From VGTK01 sp046327915 (lineage in GTDB: Bacteria > Desulfobacterota > Binatia > UBA12015): 64,000 nucleotides of DNA. Position 1 is the stretch's first letter; every line of letters starts with the position of its first letter. A program made the translations under genes and the position numbers. The DNA lies in NCBI GenBank assembly GCA_046327915.1, contig JAXLXO010000018.1:1-64000 (forward strand). The letters are read 5' to 3'. A model generated the notes under the pieces. The model saw nothing but the letters and a program-made list of their open reading frames with translations, was not told where the DNA came from and searched no databases. Below are positions 30,147 to 40,023 of the stretch, piece after piece.

Positions 30147-30518
30147 TCAACGCTCGGAGACCTCGCCGCAGCGGTGGCAGCGGCGGGCGATCTTCCCGTT
30201 CTCGAGGACCTTCGAGCCGCCGCGCGTGGGCTTGTTGCAGCGGTCGCACACCAGCATGAGGTTCGAGAGATGGAGCGGCGACTCCTTCTCCACGATCCCG
30301 CCGGCCTGCTGCGCGCTGCGCCCCTTGCGATGGCGCTTGACCATGTTCAGGCGCTCGACGGTGGCGCGGTTCTTCTCCCCGATCACGCGCAGGATCTTGC
30401 CGGTCTTGCCGCGTTCCTTGCCCGCGATCACAAGCACGGTATCGCCCTTCTTGAGGCGCGTCGGGATGCGGACCGGCCGCTCGCCGCTTCCTGCCCGATT
30501 CTTCGTCAGAGCACTCAT
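30147..30518 (-). CDS. rplX: 50S ribosomal protein uL24 with C-terminal zinc-type motif
   Basis: L24 starts 50S assembly at the 5' end of 23S rRNA. The 123-residue protein has the KOW motif RLKKGDTVLVIAGKERGKTGKILRV and the HLSNLMLVCDRCNKP region; C91, C94, C114 and C117 make a zinc-ribbon-like end common outside enterobacteria. About 18 residues precede the usual start (SALTKNRAGSGERPVRIPT); the ATG at 30518 is the only one before the KOW motif. Lies between rplN and rplE. Confidence 0.95.
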   Translation of the reverse strand: MSALTKNRAGSGERPVRIPTRLKKGDTVLVIAGKERGKTGKILRVIGEKNRATVERLNMVKRHRKGRSAQQAGGIVEKESPLHLSNLMLVCDRCNKPTRGGSKVLENGKIARRCHRCGEVSER

Positions 30519-30552
30519 GAAACCTTCTCTCGAGCCTTGCTCGCCCGTCCGC

Positions 30553-30921
30553 TCAGATGACTTCCGGCGCGAGCGAAACGATCTTCATGAAGCGCTTCGC
30601 GCGAAGCTCGCGCGCGATCGGCCCGAAGATGCGGGTGCCGACCGGCTCGCCTTCCTTGTCGATGAGGACCGCCGAGTTGTTGTCGAAGCGGATGTAGGAG
30701 CCGTCGGGGCGGCCGACTTCCTTGGCCGTCCGGACGACGACGGCCTTCACCACGTCGCCCTTCTTCACCTTCGAGTTCGGCGTCGCTTCCTTCACCGAGC
30801 CGACGATGACGTCGCCGAGCGACGCGTAGCGCCGGCGGCTGCCGCCGAGCACCTTGATGCAGAGCACCTTGCGCGCGCCGGAGTTGTCGGCGACGTCGAG
30901 TACGGTTTCCGTCTGGATCAT
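30553..30921 (-). CDS. rplN: 50S ribosomal protein uL14
   Basis: L14 forms intersubunit bridges B5 and B8 with 16S rRNA and is a contact for the silencing factor RsfS. The 122-residue protein begins MIQTETVLDVADNSGARKVLCIKVLGGSRRRYASLGD and ends FMKIVSLAPEVI, with the conserved GTRIFGPIARELR. Length and sequence are wholly standard. Confidence 0.98.
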   Translation of the reverse strand: MIQTETVLDVADNSGARKVLCIKVLGGSRRRYASLGDVIVGSVKEATPNSKVKKGDVVKAVVVRTAKEVGRPDGSYIRFDNNSAVLIDKEGEPVGTRIFGPIARELRAKRFMKIVSLAPEVI

Positions 30922-30924
30922 GGC

Positions 30925-31200
30925 TCAGCCCTGGGCCTTCTTGAGGATCGACACGACGGCCCAGCGCTTCTCGCGCGACAGCGGACGCGTCTCGATGATC
31001 TCGACGCGATCGCCGACGTTGCAGGCGTTGCGCTCGTCGTGCGCCTTGAACTTCTTCCGGACCTTCAGATACTTCTTGTACTTCGGGTGCTTGACGAGTC
31101 GTTCAACGATCACGACCACCGTCTTGTCCATCTTGTTCGAGAACACGACTCCCGAACGGTGCTTCCGCTGTCCCGTCGACTGCTGTTCCGTGGTCGTCAT
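30925..31200 (-). CDS. rpsQ: 30S ribosomal protein uS17
   Basis: S17 is an early-assembly OB-fold protein of the 30S body. The 91-residue protein has GVVFSNKMDKTVVVIVERLVKHPKYKKYLKVRKKFKAHDERNACNVGDRVEIIETRPLSREKRWAVV, all family hallmarks. The first dozen residues (Thr/Gln-rich) are variable. It lies three bases before rplN and two after rpmC. Confidence 0.97.
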   Translation of the reverse strand: MTTTEQQSTGQRKHRSGVVFSNKMDKTVVVIVERLVKHPKYKKYLKVRKKFKAHDERNACNVGDRVEIIETRPLSREKRWAVVSILKKAQG

Positions 31201-31202
31201 CT

Positions 31203-31403
31203 CTAGCGCCTCGTTCCCGTGGCACGCTCGTGCTTGAGGGTCAGCACCCGAGCGAGGTCGCGGCGAACCGTCCGCGCCTTCATCTTGTTCTCGATCTGTC
31301 CGGTGGCGCCGCGCAGGCGGAGACGGAAGATCTCCTCGCGAAAGTCGCGCTCCTTCTGAGCGAGCTCGTCTTCACCGAGCTCGCGAAGCTCCCTAAGCCG
31401 CAT
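31203..31403 (-). CDS. rpmC: 50S ribosomal protein uL29
   Basis: L29 lies beside the exit tunnel next to L23, near the docking site of trigger factor, whose gene is at the right edge of the window. The 66-residue product begins MRLRELRELGEDELAQKERDFREEIFRLRLRG; the start is ATG 31403, since the upstream extension of the frame is inside rplP. It overlaps the end of rplP by 11 bases, as is common. Confidence 0.96.
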   Translation of the reverse strand: MRLRELRELGEDELAQKERDFREEIFRLRLRGATGQIENKMKARTVRRDLARVLTLKHERATGTRR

Positions 31404-31809
31404 GGTGTCGCTCCACGAACTGGGTCGAGATGGCGATCTTGTGCGCGGCGAGGCGGAACGCCTCCTTGGCCACCGCACGGTCGACGCCCTCCATCTCGAA
31501 GATCATCCGGCCGGGCTTGATGACGCACACCCACAGCTCCGGCGAGCCCTTGCCCTTGCCCATGCGGGTCTCGGCCGGCTTCTTGGTGAGCGGCTTGTCG
31601 GGGAACACGCGGATCCAGACGCGGCCGCCACGCTTGATGTGGCGGGTGAGCGCGATACGCGCGGCCTCGAGCTGCCGGGCGGTGAGCCAGCCGCGATCGA
31701 CGGCCTTCAGGCCGTAGTCGCCGAACGCCAGCGTCGCACCGCGGTACGCCGTACCGGGATTGCGGCTCTTGTGCTGCTTTCTGAACTTGACTCGCTTCGG
31801 GGCTAGCAT
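31393..31809 (-). CDS. rplP: 50S ribosomal protein uL16
   Basis: L16 contacts A-site tRNA near the peptidyl transferase centre. The 138-residue protein starts MLAPKRVKFRKQHKSRNPGTAYRGATLAFGDYGLKA and includes RVFPDKPLTKKPAETRMGKGKGSPELWVCVIKPG, whose KPAETRMGKGKG loop includes the arginine hydroxylated by YcfD in E. coli. Normal length. It ends inside the rpmC start. Confidence 0.98.
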   Translation of the reverse strand: MLAPKRVKFRKQHKSRNPGTAYRGATLAFGDYGLKAVDRGWLTARQLEAARIALTRHIKRGGRVWIRVFPDKPLTKKPAETRMGKGKGSPELWVCVIKPGRMIFEMEGVDRAVAKEAFRLAAHKIAISTQFVERHHAA

Positions 31810-31824
31810 GACCTCTGCCTCGCC

Positions 31825-32487
31825 TCAGGCTCCGACGGCCTGACGCTGCTGCTCTTCCTCGCGCGAGAGGACGTCGCCACGCATGACCCACGCCTTGATG
31901 CCGATCACGCCGTAGGTCGTCTTCGCCTCGGCGAAGCCGTAGCTGATGTCGGCGCGCAGGGTGTGCAGGGGGACGCGGCCTTCACGGTACCACTCGCGAC
32001 GCGCGATCTCGGCGCCGCCGAGACGGCCCGAGCACTGGATCCGGACGCCCTGGGCGCCCATGCGCATCGCGCGCGCGACCGCTTCCTTCATCGCGCGGCG
32101 GAAGGCGACGCGGCGCTCCAGCTGGAGGCCGACGTTCTCCGCGACGAGCTGCGCGTCGATGTCCGGACGGCGCACCTCGATGATGTTGATGTAGGTTTCC
32201 TTGCCCATGAGCTTGTTCAGCTCGGCCTTCAGCTTCTCGATCTCGGCGCCCTTCTTGCCGATGACGATGCCGGGGCGGGCGGTGTGGATGTTGACCTTCG
32301 CCTTGTTGGCAGCACGCTCGATCTCGATCTTCGAGATGCCGGCGTGGTACAGCCGCTTCTTGAGGAAGCGCCGCACGCGGATGTCCTCGTGCAGCAGCTC
32401 GGCGTAATCACGCTTCGCGAACCAGCGAGACTCCCAGTTCTCGATGACGCCGACGCGGAACCCCTTCGGGTGAGTCTTGTGTCCCAT
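31825..32487 (-). CDS. rpsC: 30S ribosomal protein uS3
   Basis: S3 forms part of the mRNA entry tunnel and its helicase activity. The 220-residue protein starts at ATG 32487 (MGHKTHPKGFRVGVIENWESRWFAKRDY); the extension upstream lies in rplV. The KH domain (RPGIVIGKKGAEIEKLKAEL) and the C-terminal domain (RVPLHTLRADISYGFAEAKTTYGVIGIKAWV) are complete. Standard order rplV-rpsC-rplP. Confidence 0.97.
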   Translation of the reverse strand: MGHKTHPKGFRVGVIENWESRWFAKRDYAELLHEDIRVRRFLKKRLYHAGISKIEIERAANKAKVNIHTARPGIVIGKKGAEIEKLKAELNKLMGKETYINIIEVRRPDIDAQLVAENVGLQLERRVAFRRAMKEAVARAMRMGAQGVRIQCSGRLGGAEIARREWYREGRVPLHTLRADISYGFAEAKTTYGVIGIKAWVMRGDVLSREEEQQRQAVGA

Positions 32488-32494
32488 GTGCTTC

Positions 32495-32827
32495 CTACCG
32501 CTCGTCGACCACGACGGTGACGTGACTGGTGCGCTTGAAGATCCGGGTGGCGCGTCCCTGGGCACGCGGCAGCGTGCGCTTCTGGGTCGGGCCCTCGTCG
32601 ACGTACGCCTTCTTCACGTACAGCTGGTCGACGTCGACGTTCTGGGTGTTCTCCGCGTTGGCGACCGCCGAGCGCAGCGTCTTGGCGATGAGCCGAGCCG
32701 CCTTCTTCGGCGTGAAGTCGAGAACGGACAGCGCCTCGCCGACGTTGCGGCCGCGGATCAGATCCACGACCAGCCGTGCCTTGCGCGGCGACATCCGGAT
32801 GTAGCGGGTTCTCGCTCGGACTTCCAT
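32495..32827 (-). CDS. rplV: 50S ribosomal protein uL22
   Basis: L22 lines the peptide exit tunnel with a long beta hairpin. The 110-residue protein has YIRMSPRKARLVVDLIRGRNVGEALSVLDFTPKKAARLIAKTLRSAVANAEN and the hairpin segment ending RGRATRIFKRTSHVTVVVDE. Complete and of usual length, seven bases before rpsC. Confidence 0.98.
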   Translation of the reverse strand: MEVRARTRYIRMSPRKARLVVDLIRGRNVGEALSVLDFTPKKAARLIAKTLRSAVANAENTQNVDVDQLYVKKAYVDEGPTQKRTLPRAQGRATRIFKRTSHVTVVVDER

Positions 32828-32834
32828 CGTTGCC

Positions 32835-33128
32835 TCAGCGCTTCACCGCGGCCTTCGTGTCGGTCTTCCGGTCTCCCGAATGGCCGTGGAAGGTACGCGT
32901 GGGGGCGAACTCGCCCAGCTTGTGTCCCACCATGTTCTCGGTGACGAACATGGGGATGAACTTGCGCCCGTTGTGGACCGCAATCGTGTGACCCAGCATG
33001 TCGGGGATGATGGTGGAGCGGCGCGACCACGTGCGGATGACACGCTTCTCGCCGCTCGAGTTCATCGCATCCACCTTCTTGACGAGGTGGTCGTCGACGA
33101 AGGGTCCCTTCTTGACCGAACGCGGCAT
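32835..33128 (-). CDS. rpsS: 30S ribosomal protein uS19
   Basis: S19 sits in the 30S head next to S13. The 97-residue protein begins MPRSVKKGPFVDDHLVKKVDAMN and has RTWSRRSTIIPDMLGHTIAVHNGRKFIPMFVTENMVGHKLGEFAPTRTFHGHSGDRK, the complete conserved core. Normal length; lies between rplB and rplV. Confidence 0.98.
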   Translation of the reverse strand: MPRSVKKGPFVDDHLVKKVDAMNSSGEKRVIRTWSRRSTIIPDMLGHTIAVHNGRKFIPMFVTENMVGHKLGEFAPTRTFHGHSGDRKTDTKAAVKR

Positions 33129-33139
33129 CTAGGCGCTCC

Positions 33140-33970
33140 TCACTTCTTCTTCCGGCGCTGCACGATGAGCTTCGTGGTGCGCTTGTTGCGGCGCGTCTTG
33201 TAGCCCTTGGTGGGCGTTCCCCAGGGCGAAGTCGGATGGTTGCCCTTCGACCGGCCCTCGCCGCCGCCGTGCGGATGATCGACCGGGTTCATCGCCATGC
33301 CGCGGACGTGCGGGCGACGGCCCAGCCAGCGCTTGCGGCCGGCCTTGCCGAGCGACGTGTTCTCGTGCGCGATGTTGCCGACTTGGCCGATGGTCGCGTA
33401 GCAGACCATGCGGACGCGGCGCTGCTCGCCCGAGGGGAGCTTCACCTGTGCGTAGTCGCCTTCCTTCGCCATCAACTGTGCCGCGGTGCCGGCGCTGCGG
33501 ACGAGCTGTCCGCCGCGGCCCTCGGTGAGCTCGATGTTGTGGATCGTCGTGCCGAGGGGGATGTCCTTCAGCTGCAGCGAGTTGCCGGGCTTGATGTCCG
33601 CACCCGGGCCCGCGACCACGGTGTCACCGACCTGCAGGCCGATGGGCGCGAGGATGTAGCGCTTCTCGCCGTCGGCGTAGTGCAGCAGCGCGAGATGCGC
33701 CGAGCGGTTCGGATCGTAGTCGATCGAGGCGACCTTCGCCGGCACCGTCAGCTTGTCGCGACGGAAGTCGACGATGCGCAGCCGGCGCTTGTGTCCGCCG
33801 CCACGGTAACGCGTGGTGACGCGGCCGTTGTTGTTGCGGCCGCCGCTCGAGTGCAGCGGACCGGTCAGGGCCTTCGGCGGCTTGTCCGCGGACACACCGC
33901 TGAGGTCGCGACCCGTCTGGAAGCGCCGCCCCGGAGAGGTCGGCTTGAAGTAACCCGCGCTACGCATCAC
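33140..33970 (-). CDS. rplB: 50S ribosomal protein uL2
   Basis: L2 is essential for subunit association and peptidyl transfer. The 276-residue protein has the OB/SH3 core (RVTTRYRGGGHKRRLRIVDFRRDK) and the invariant C-terminal signature RGMAMNPVDHPHGGGEGRSKGNHPTSPWGTPTKGYKTR, including the histidine implicated in activity. ATG 33970 overlaps the rplW stop by four bases (ATGA). Confidence 0.98.
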   Translation of the reverse strand: MMRSAGYFKPTSPGRRFQTGRDLSGVSADKPPKALTGPLHSSGGRNNNGRVTTRYRGGGHKRRLRIVDFRRDKLTVPAKVASIDYDPNRSAHLALLHYADGEKRYILAPIGLQVGDTVVAGPGADIKPGNSLQLKDIPLGTTIHNIELTEGRGGQLVRSAGTAAQLMAKEGDYAQVKLPSGEQRRVRMVCYATIGQVGNIAHENTSLGKAGRKRWLGRRPHVRGMAMNPVDHPHGGGEGRSKGNHPTSPWGTPTKGYKTRRNKRTTKLIVQRRKKK

Positions 33971-34257
33971 GCACCCTCGAAGAAGTCGATGCGCTGCCCT
34001 TCGGCGAGCGTCACGTACGCCTTCTTCCAGTCGGAGCGGCGACCCATCGAGCGGCCCACGCGGCGCGTCTTGCCGAGCACGTTGACCGTCCGAACCTTGA
34101 CCACCTTGACGTTGAAGAACTGCTCGACCGCGCGCTGGATCTCCACCTTGTTGGCGTCACGCGTGACCTTGAACAGGACCTGGTTGGCCTGCTCGTTGAC
34201 CAGCGTGCCCTTCTCGGTGATCAGCGGCGAGCGGATGATCTCGGAGTAGTGCTTCAT
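33967..34257 (-). CDS. rplW: 50S ribosomal protein uL23
   Basis: L23 is the docking site at the tunnel exit for trigger factor and SRP. The 96-residue protein begins MKHYSEIIRSPLITEKGTLV and has FKVTRDANKVEIQRAVEQFFNVKVVKVRTVNVLGKTRRVGR. The start ATG 34257 overlaps the rplD stop (ATGA) and its own stop overlaps rplB; the longer upstream frame runs inside rplD and is false. Confidence 0.97.
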   Translation of the reverse strand: MKHYSEIIRSPLITEKGTLVNEQANQVLFKVTRDANKVEIQRAVEQFFNVKVVKVRTVNVLGKTRRVGRSMGRRSDWKKAYVTLAEGQRIDFFEGA

Positions 34258-34892
34258 TTCTCGAGCCTCTCGGCGAGCGCCTGCACCGCATCCTGCGTCA
34301 GCAGGACGTGCTGGTGCTTGAGCACGTCGTAGACGTTGACGCCGGCCGAGCGCAGCACCTTGACGGACTTCAGGTTCCGCGCGGCGCGCTCGAGAGCGAC
34401 GTTCTCGTCCTTGCTCACGATCAGCACGCTGCCGCTCAGGCCGAGCGCGGCCAGCATCTCGACGACGCGCTTGGTCTTCGCCTCCGCGAGCTCGATGCGG
34501 TCGACGACGGTCAGCGCACCGTTGCGCTGGCGGTCGGCGAGAACCGAACGCAGGGCGACGCGACGCGCCTTCGCGGGAACGCGGTAGCCGTAGTCGCGCG
34601 GCTGCGGGCCGAACACCGTGGCGCCACCCGCCCAGATCGGCGAGCGGTTGCTGCCGGAACGTGCGCGGCCGGTGCCCTTCTGGCGCCACGGCTTCGCACC
34701 GCCGCCGGACACGAATGCGCGCGTCTTGGTGGCGTGCGTGCCGGCACGGCGGGTCGCCTGCTGCATGTGGACCACCTCGTACACGAGGTGCTCGCGCGGC
34801 TTCTCGCCGAACAGGCCAGGAAGGGTGATGTCGCCCTTGCTGCCGCCGTCGGCACCGCGCAGCGAGGCACGGATCTCCGTCGTGGTGCTCAC
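34254..34892 (-). CDS. rplD: 50S ribosomal protein uL4
   Basis: L4 lines the exit tunnel and in E. coli represses the S10 operon at the transcription and translation level. The 212-residue protein has the tunnel loop (QQATRRAGTHATKTRAFVSGGGAKPWRQKGTGRARSGSNRSPIWAGGATVFGP) and the C-terminal domain with YDVLKHQHVLLTQDAVQALAERL. Start is GTG 34892, overlapping the rplC stop as GTGA. Confidence 0.97.
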   Translation of the reverse strand: MSTTTEIRASLRGADGGSKGDITLPGLFGEKPREHLVYEVVHMQQATRRAGTHATKTRAFVSGGGAKPWRQKGTGRARSGSNRSPIWAGGATVFGPQPRDYGYRVPAKARRVALRSVLADRQRNGALTVVDRIELAEAKTKRVVEMLAALGLSGSVLIVSKDENVALERAARNLKSVKVLRSAGVNVYDVLKHQHVLLTQDAVQALAERLEK

Positions 34893-35572
34893 TGCTCGAC
34901 TCCTCCGACCGGACGCACGATGACGTAGCCGCCGCGCGATCCGGGAACCGCACCACGGACGAGAATCAGGTTCTTGTCCGAGCGGATCTGGACCACCGAA
35001 AGGTTGCGCGTCGTGACGCGGTCGTTGCCGTAACGGCCGGCCATGCGCTTGCCCTTGAAGACGCGGCCCGGATACGAGCGATTGCCGATCGAGCCGCCGT
35101 GGCGGAAGTACTCGTGCGTGCCGTGCGACCCCGGGAATCCCGAGAAGCCGTGCCGCTTGATGACGCCGGTGTAGCCGCGGCCCTTGGTCGTGCCGGTGAC
35201 GTTGACCGTGTCGCCGTCCTTGAAGAGATCGGCGACGGTCAGCGTGGCGCCCAGCTCGAGCTGCTCGCCCCCCTGGAATTCACGCAGCAGCGAGAACGTT
35301 CCCTTGCCCGCCTTCGCAGCATGGCCGACGGCGGCCTTGGTCTCGCGGTGCGGCTTCGACTGCGCGAAGCCCAGCTGCACGGCGGTGTATCCGTCACGGT
35401 CCGGCGTCTTGCGCTGCACGACCACGCACGGTCCCGCCTCGATGACGGTGACCGGAACGGAACGGCCGTTCGGCAGCAGGAGCTGCGTCATGCCGAGCTT
35501 CCTGCCCAGCAGGCCGAGCCTCTTCCGCGCCGGGACGGAGCCGACCTGCGGCGCGCCCTCAACGGTTGCCAT
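34889..35572 (-). CDS. rplC: 50S ribosomal protein uL3
   Basis: L3 is an early 50S assembly protein with a loop reaching the peptidyl transferase centre. The 227-residue protein has LLGRKLGMTQLLLPNGRSVPVTVIEAGPC, the conserved KGRGYTGVIKRHGFSGFPGSHGTHEYFRHGGSIGNRSYPGRVFKGKRMAGRYGNDRVT block (with the Q/loop region replaced by typical high-GC variants), and ENLI-like KNLILVRGAVPGSRGG. A 17-residue N-terminal extension precedes the core. Lies 44 bases after rpsJ. Confidence 0.97.
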   Translation of the reverse strand: MATVEGAPQVGSVPARKRLGLLGRKLGMTQLLLPNGRSVPVTVIEAGPCVVVQRKTPDRDGYTAVQLGFAQSKPHRETKAAVGHAAKAGKGTFSLLREFQGGEQLELGATLTVADLFKDGDTVNVTGTTKGRGYTGVIKRHGFSGFPGSHGTHEYFRHGGSIGNRSYPGRVFKGKRMAGRYGNDRVTTRNLSVVQIRSDKNLILVRGAVPGSRGGYVIVRPVGGVEQ

Positions 35573-35616
35573 GAACCACCTCTGTTCCGCGTGATCGCAT
35601 CGTTACCAACCAGAAA

Positions 35617-35925
<309 letters not shown>

Positions 35926-35950
35926 TCGAATTCGTCCCCGTGCGGTGCTC

Positions 35951-36019
35951 GCCGGAGCGCGTGCGCTCCGGCTCCGCTCCTCCGATGGACCTTGGGAGAG
36001 CGGGCCGAGCCCGCTCTCC
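35951..36019 (-). promoter_or_regulatory. Tandem hairpins between tuf and rpsJ (attenuator or processing region)
   Basis: Two perfect inverted repeats lie between the tuf stop and the rpsJ start. The first on the transcript is an 11-base-pair stem (35995-36005 with 36009-36019) with a three-base loop; the second is a 10-base-pair stem (35951-35960 with 35963-35972) with a two-base loop, effectively nine pairs and a four-base loop. Neither is followed by a T run on the minus strand. They could be Rho-independent in structure only, an mRNA processing site, or a ribosomal-protein feedback leader for the S10 genes. Their position between the str and S10 parts suggests a control point. Confidence 0.5.
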
Positions 36020-36045
36020 TCGCTGTCAATGATCGCTGACTACGC

Positions 36046-37236
<1,191 letters not shown>

Positions 37237-37302
37237 TGCTGCCTCTCCCAGTGTTCGCCGGGGCTGTTCCCGGCGATCCTCCTTCGATCGATTGGTACCT
37301 GA

Positions 37303-39381
37303 CTACGCCCCGACGGCCTTGGCGGTGATCTCCTCGGAGATCGCCGCCGGAACCGGCTCGTAGTGCGCGAACTGCATCGTGTAGGTGGCGCGTCCCTGCG
37401 TCATGGAGCGAAGCTCGGTCGCGTAACCGAACATCTCCTTGAGCGGAACCTCCGCGTTGATCACCTGCGCACCGCCACGCGGTTCCATGCCCTGGATCTT
37501 GCCGCGACGGCCGCTCAGGTTGCCGATGACGTCGCCCATGAAGTCCTCGGGAACGACGACCTCGACCGCCATGATGGGCTCGAGGATGACCGGCGACGCC
37601 TTGCGGCACGCGTCCTTGAAGCAGATCGAAGCCGCGATCTTGAACGCCATCTCGGACGAGTCGACCTCGTGGTACGAGCCGTCGTACAGGGCGACCTTGA
37701 CGTCGACGACGGGGTAGCCGGCGAGGACGCCTGCATCGAGTGCTTCCTTGACGCCCTTCTCGACCGCCGGGACGTACTCGCGCGGCACGGTGCCACCCTT
37801 GGTGTCGTCCTTGAACTCGAAGCCGGCGCCGGGCGCCAGGGGCTCGACGCGCAGCAGGACGTGGCCGTACTGCCCGCGACCACCCGTCTGGCGAACGAAC
37901 TTGTGCTCTTCCTCGACCTTCTTGCGGATCGTCTCGCGGTACGCGACCTGCGGCTTGCCGACGTTCGCGTCGACCTTGAACTCCCGCAGCAGGCGGTCGA
38001 CGATGATCTCGAGGTGCAGCTCGCCCATTCCGGCGATGATCGTCTGGCCGGTCTCCTTGTCCGTGCGTACGCGGAACGACGGATCCTCGGTCGCGAGCTT
38101 CGCCAGCGAGGTGCCGAGCTTCTCCTGATCGGCCTTGGTCTTCGGCTCGATCGCGATGTCGATGACGGGATCCGGGAAGTCGATCGACTCGAGGATGATC
38201 GGCTTGTTGTCGGCGCAGAGCGTATCGCCGGTGCGCGTGTCGCGGAGACCGACCGCGGCGGCGATGTCGCCGGCGCAGACGTCCTTGATCTCCTCGCGCT
38301 TGTTCGCGTGCATCTTGAGGAGGCGGCCGATGCGCTCCTTCTTGTTGCGCGTCGAGTTGAGGACGTGCGAGCCCGACTCCATCGTGCCGGAGTAGACGCG
38401 GAAAAACGTCAGGGCGCCGACGAACGGGTCGGTCATGATCTTGAACGCGAGGGCGCTGAACGGCGCGTTGTCCGCGGCCGGGCGCGTGTCTTCCTTGCCG
38501 TCCGGATCGACGCCCTGGACGGGCGGCTTGTCGAGCGGGGACGGGAGGAACTCGACGACCGCGTCGAGCAGCGTCTGCACGCCCTTGTTCTTGAACGCGC
38601 TGCCGCACAGAACGGGAACGATCTTCGACTCGAGCGTGCCCTTGCGGATCGCGGCCTTCAGCTCGGGAACCGTGACGTCCTTGCCCTCGAGGTACTTCTC
38701 GAGCAGCGCCTCGTCGAACTCGGCGGAGGCCTCGAGCAGCTTGTCGCGCGCCTCGGCGGCGGCGTCGGCGAGATCGGCCGGGATCGGGCCGGCGTTGAAG
38801 CTCGCGCCCAGGCTGTCGTCGTCCCAGATCAGCGCCTGCATCGTCACGAGGTCGATGATCCCGCGGAAGTTCTCCTCGCTGCCGACCGGCAGGTTGAGCG
38901 GGATCGCGTTCGCGCGCAGGCGGTCCTTCATCATGTCGACGCTGCGCTCGAAGTTCGCGCCGACGCGGTCCATCTTGTTGACGAAGGCGATGCGGGGAAC
39001 GCCGTACTTGTCGGCCTGGCGCCACACCGTCTCGGACTGCGGCTCGACGCCGGCGACGGAGTCGAACAGCGCGACGGCGCCGTCGAGGACGCGGAGCGAG
39101 CGCTCCACCTCCATCGTGAAGTCGACGTGGCCCGGGGTGTCGATGATGTTGATGCGGTGATCGTCCCAGTTGCACGTGGTCGCCGCCGACGTGATCGTGA
39201 TGCCCCGCTCCTGCTCCTGGGCCATCCAGTCCATCGTCGCGGTGCCTTCGTGCACCTCACCGATCTTGTAGTTGATGCCGGTGTAGAAGAGGATGCGCTC
39301 GGTGGTCGTGGTCTTGCCGGCATCGATGTGGGCCATGATGCCGATGTTGCGCGTTTTCTCGAGCGGAGCTTGACGTGGCAT
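37303..39381 (-). CDS. fusA: Translation elongation factor G
   Basis: EF-G drives translocation and, with RRF, ribosome recycling. The 692-residue protein has the GTPase P-loop AHIDAGKTTT from residue 17, DTPGHVDFTMEVERSLRVLDGAV (switch II), the NKMDRVGA specificity motif, and domains III-V including the decoding-loop region of domain IV (RETIRKKVEEEHKFVRQTGGRGQYGHV) and GRRGKIQGMEPRGG. Length matches ordinary EF-G1. It sits between rpsG and tuf in the classic str order. Confidence 0.98.
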   Translation of the reverse strand: MPRQAPLEKTRNIGIMAHIDAGKTTTTERILFYTGINYKIGEVHEGTATMDWMAQEQERGITITSAATTCNWDDHRINIIDTPGHVDFTMEVERSLRVLDGAVALFDSVAGVEPQSETVWRQADKYGVPRIAFVNKMDRVGANFERSVDMMKDRLRANAIPLNLPVGSEENFRGIIDLVTMQALIWDDDSLGASFNAGPIPADLADAAAEARDKLLEASAEFDEALLEKYLEGKDVTVPELKAAIRKGTLESKIVPVLCGSAFKNKGVQTLLDAVVEFLPSPLDKPPVQGVDPDGKEDTRPAADNAPFSALAFKIMTDPFVGALTFFRVYSGTMESGSHVLNSTRNKKERIGRLLKMHANKREEIKDVCAGDIAAAVGLRDTRTGDTLCADNKPIILESIDFPDPVIDIAIEPKTKADQEKLGTSLAKLATEDPSFRVRTDKETGQTIIAGMGELHLEIIVDRLLREFKVDANVGKPQVAYRETIRKKVEEEHKFVRQTGGRGQYGHVLLRVEPLAPGAGFEFKDDTKGGTVPREYVPAVEKGVKEALDAGVLAGYPVVDVKVALYDGSYHEVDSSEMAFKIAASICFKDACRKASPVILEPIMAVEVVVPEDFMGDVIGNLSGRRGKIQGMEPRGGAQVINAEVPLKEMFGYATELRSMTQGRATYTMQFAHYEPVPAAISEEITAKAVGA

Positions 39382-39423
39382 GAGAGAGTTCGCCTTGATC
39401 TTCAGTGCAGCGGACTGCCCTGA

Positions 39424-39894
39424 TCACCACCGATAGTGCGCGAAGGCGTTGTTCGCCTCCGCCATGCGATGCGTGTCTTCCTTCTTCTTGACGGCGTTCC
39501 CGCGATTGCTCGACGCGTCGAGCAGCTCGTTGGCGAGACGCTCGGCCATCGACTTCTCGTGGCGGGCCCGGCTCGACTGCACGAGCCAGCGCATGCCGAG
39601 AGCGACCCGGCGCGGCTGCCGGACCTCGACGGGGACCTGGTAGGTCGCGCCGCCGACGCGACGGGAGCGGACCTCGACGGCCGGCTTCACGTTGTCGAGC
39701 GCCTTCTTGAAGACCCCGAGCGGGTCCTCCTGCGTCTTCTCGGCGATCGTGTCGAGCGCGCCGTAGAAGATGCGCTCGGTGAGGCTCTTCTTGCCACCAA
39801 ACATCATGGCGTTCATGAACTTGGTGACCAGGCGGTCGTGATATTTCGGGTCCGGCAGAACGTCCCGCCGACCCACCTCACCTTTACGTGGCAT
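39424..39894 (-). CDS. rpsG: 30S ribosomal protein uS7
   Basis: S7 starts assembly of the 30S head and in E. coli feeds back on the str operon through the rpsL-rpsG spacer. The 156-residue protein begins MPRKGEVGRRDVLPDPKYHDRLVTKFMNAMM and includes the hairpin ASSNRGNAVKKKEDTHRMAEANNAFAHYRW. Its ribosome site is weak, in keeping with regulated initiation behind the structured 129-base spacer upstream. Confidence 0.98.
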   Translation of the reverse strand: MPRKGEVGRRDVLPDPKYHDRLVTKFMNAMMFGGKKSLTERIFYGALDTIAEKTQEDPLGVFKKALDNVKPAVEVRSRRVGGATYQVPVEVRQPRRVALGMRWLVQSSRARHEKSMAERLANELLDASSNRGNAVKKKEDTHRMAEANNAFAHYRW

Positions 39895-40023
39895 ACGATT
39901 TCAGCTTCATGTCCCGCCGCGAGAGAATGCGGCGGACTCGGTTGTCGGGGCCGGCGGCGATCGAACGGCGATTGGTTCGATGCCTCCCCCGTGCCTGTAC
40001 GGTTGGCTGTGCTCCCTCGACTC
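39895..40023 (-). promoter_or_regulatory. Structured rpsL-rpsG spacer, candidate S7 feedback site
   Basis: The 129-base spacer is long compared with neighbouring gaps. It contains a seven-base-pair hairpin (39914-39920 with 39929-39935, CCGCCGC type) ending about 20 bases before the rpsG start, and a second inverted repeat ATCGAAC...GTTCGAT further upstream. In E. coli the equivalent spacer binds S7 and controls translation of rpsG and genes beyond. Position and structure match that role; sequence identity to the E. coli site is not evident. Confidence 0.4.
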
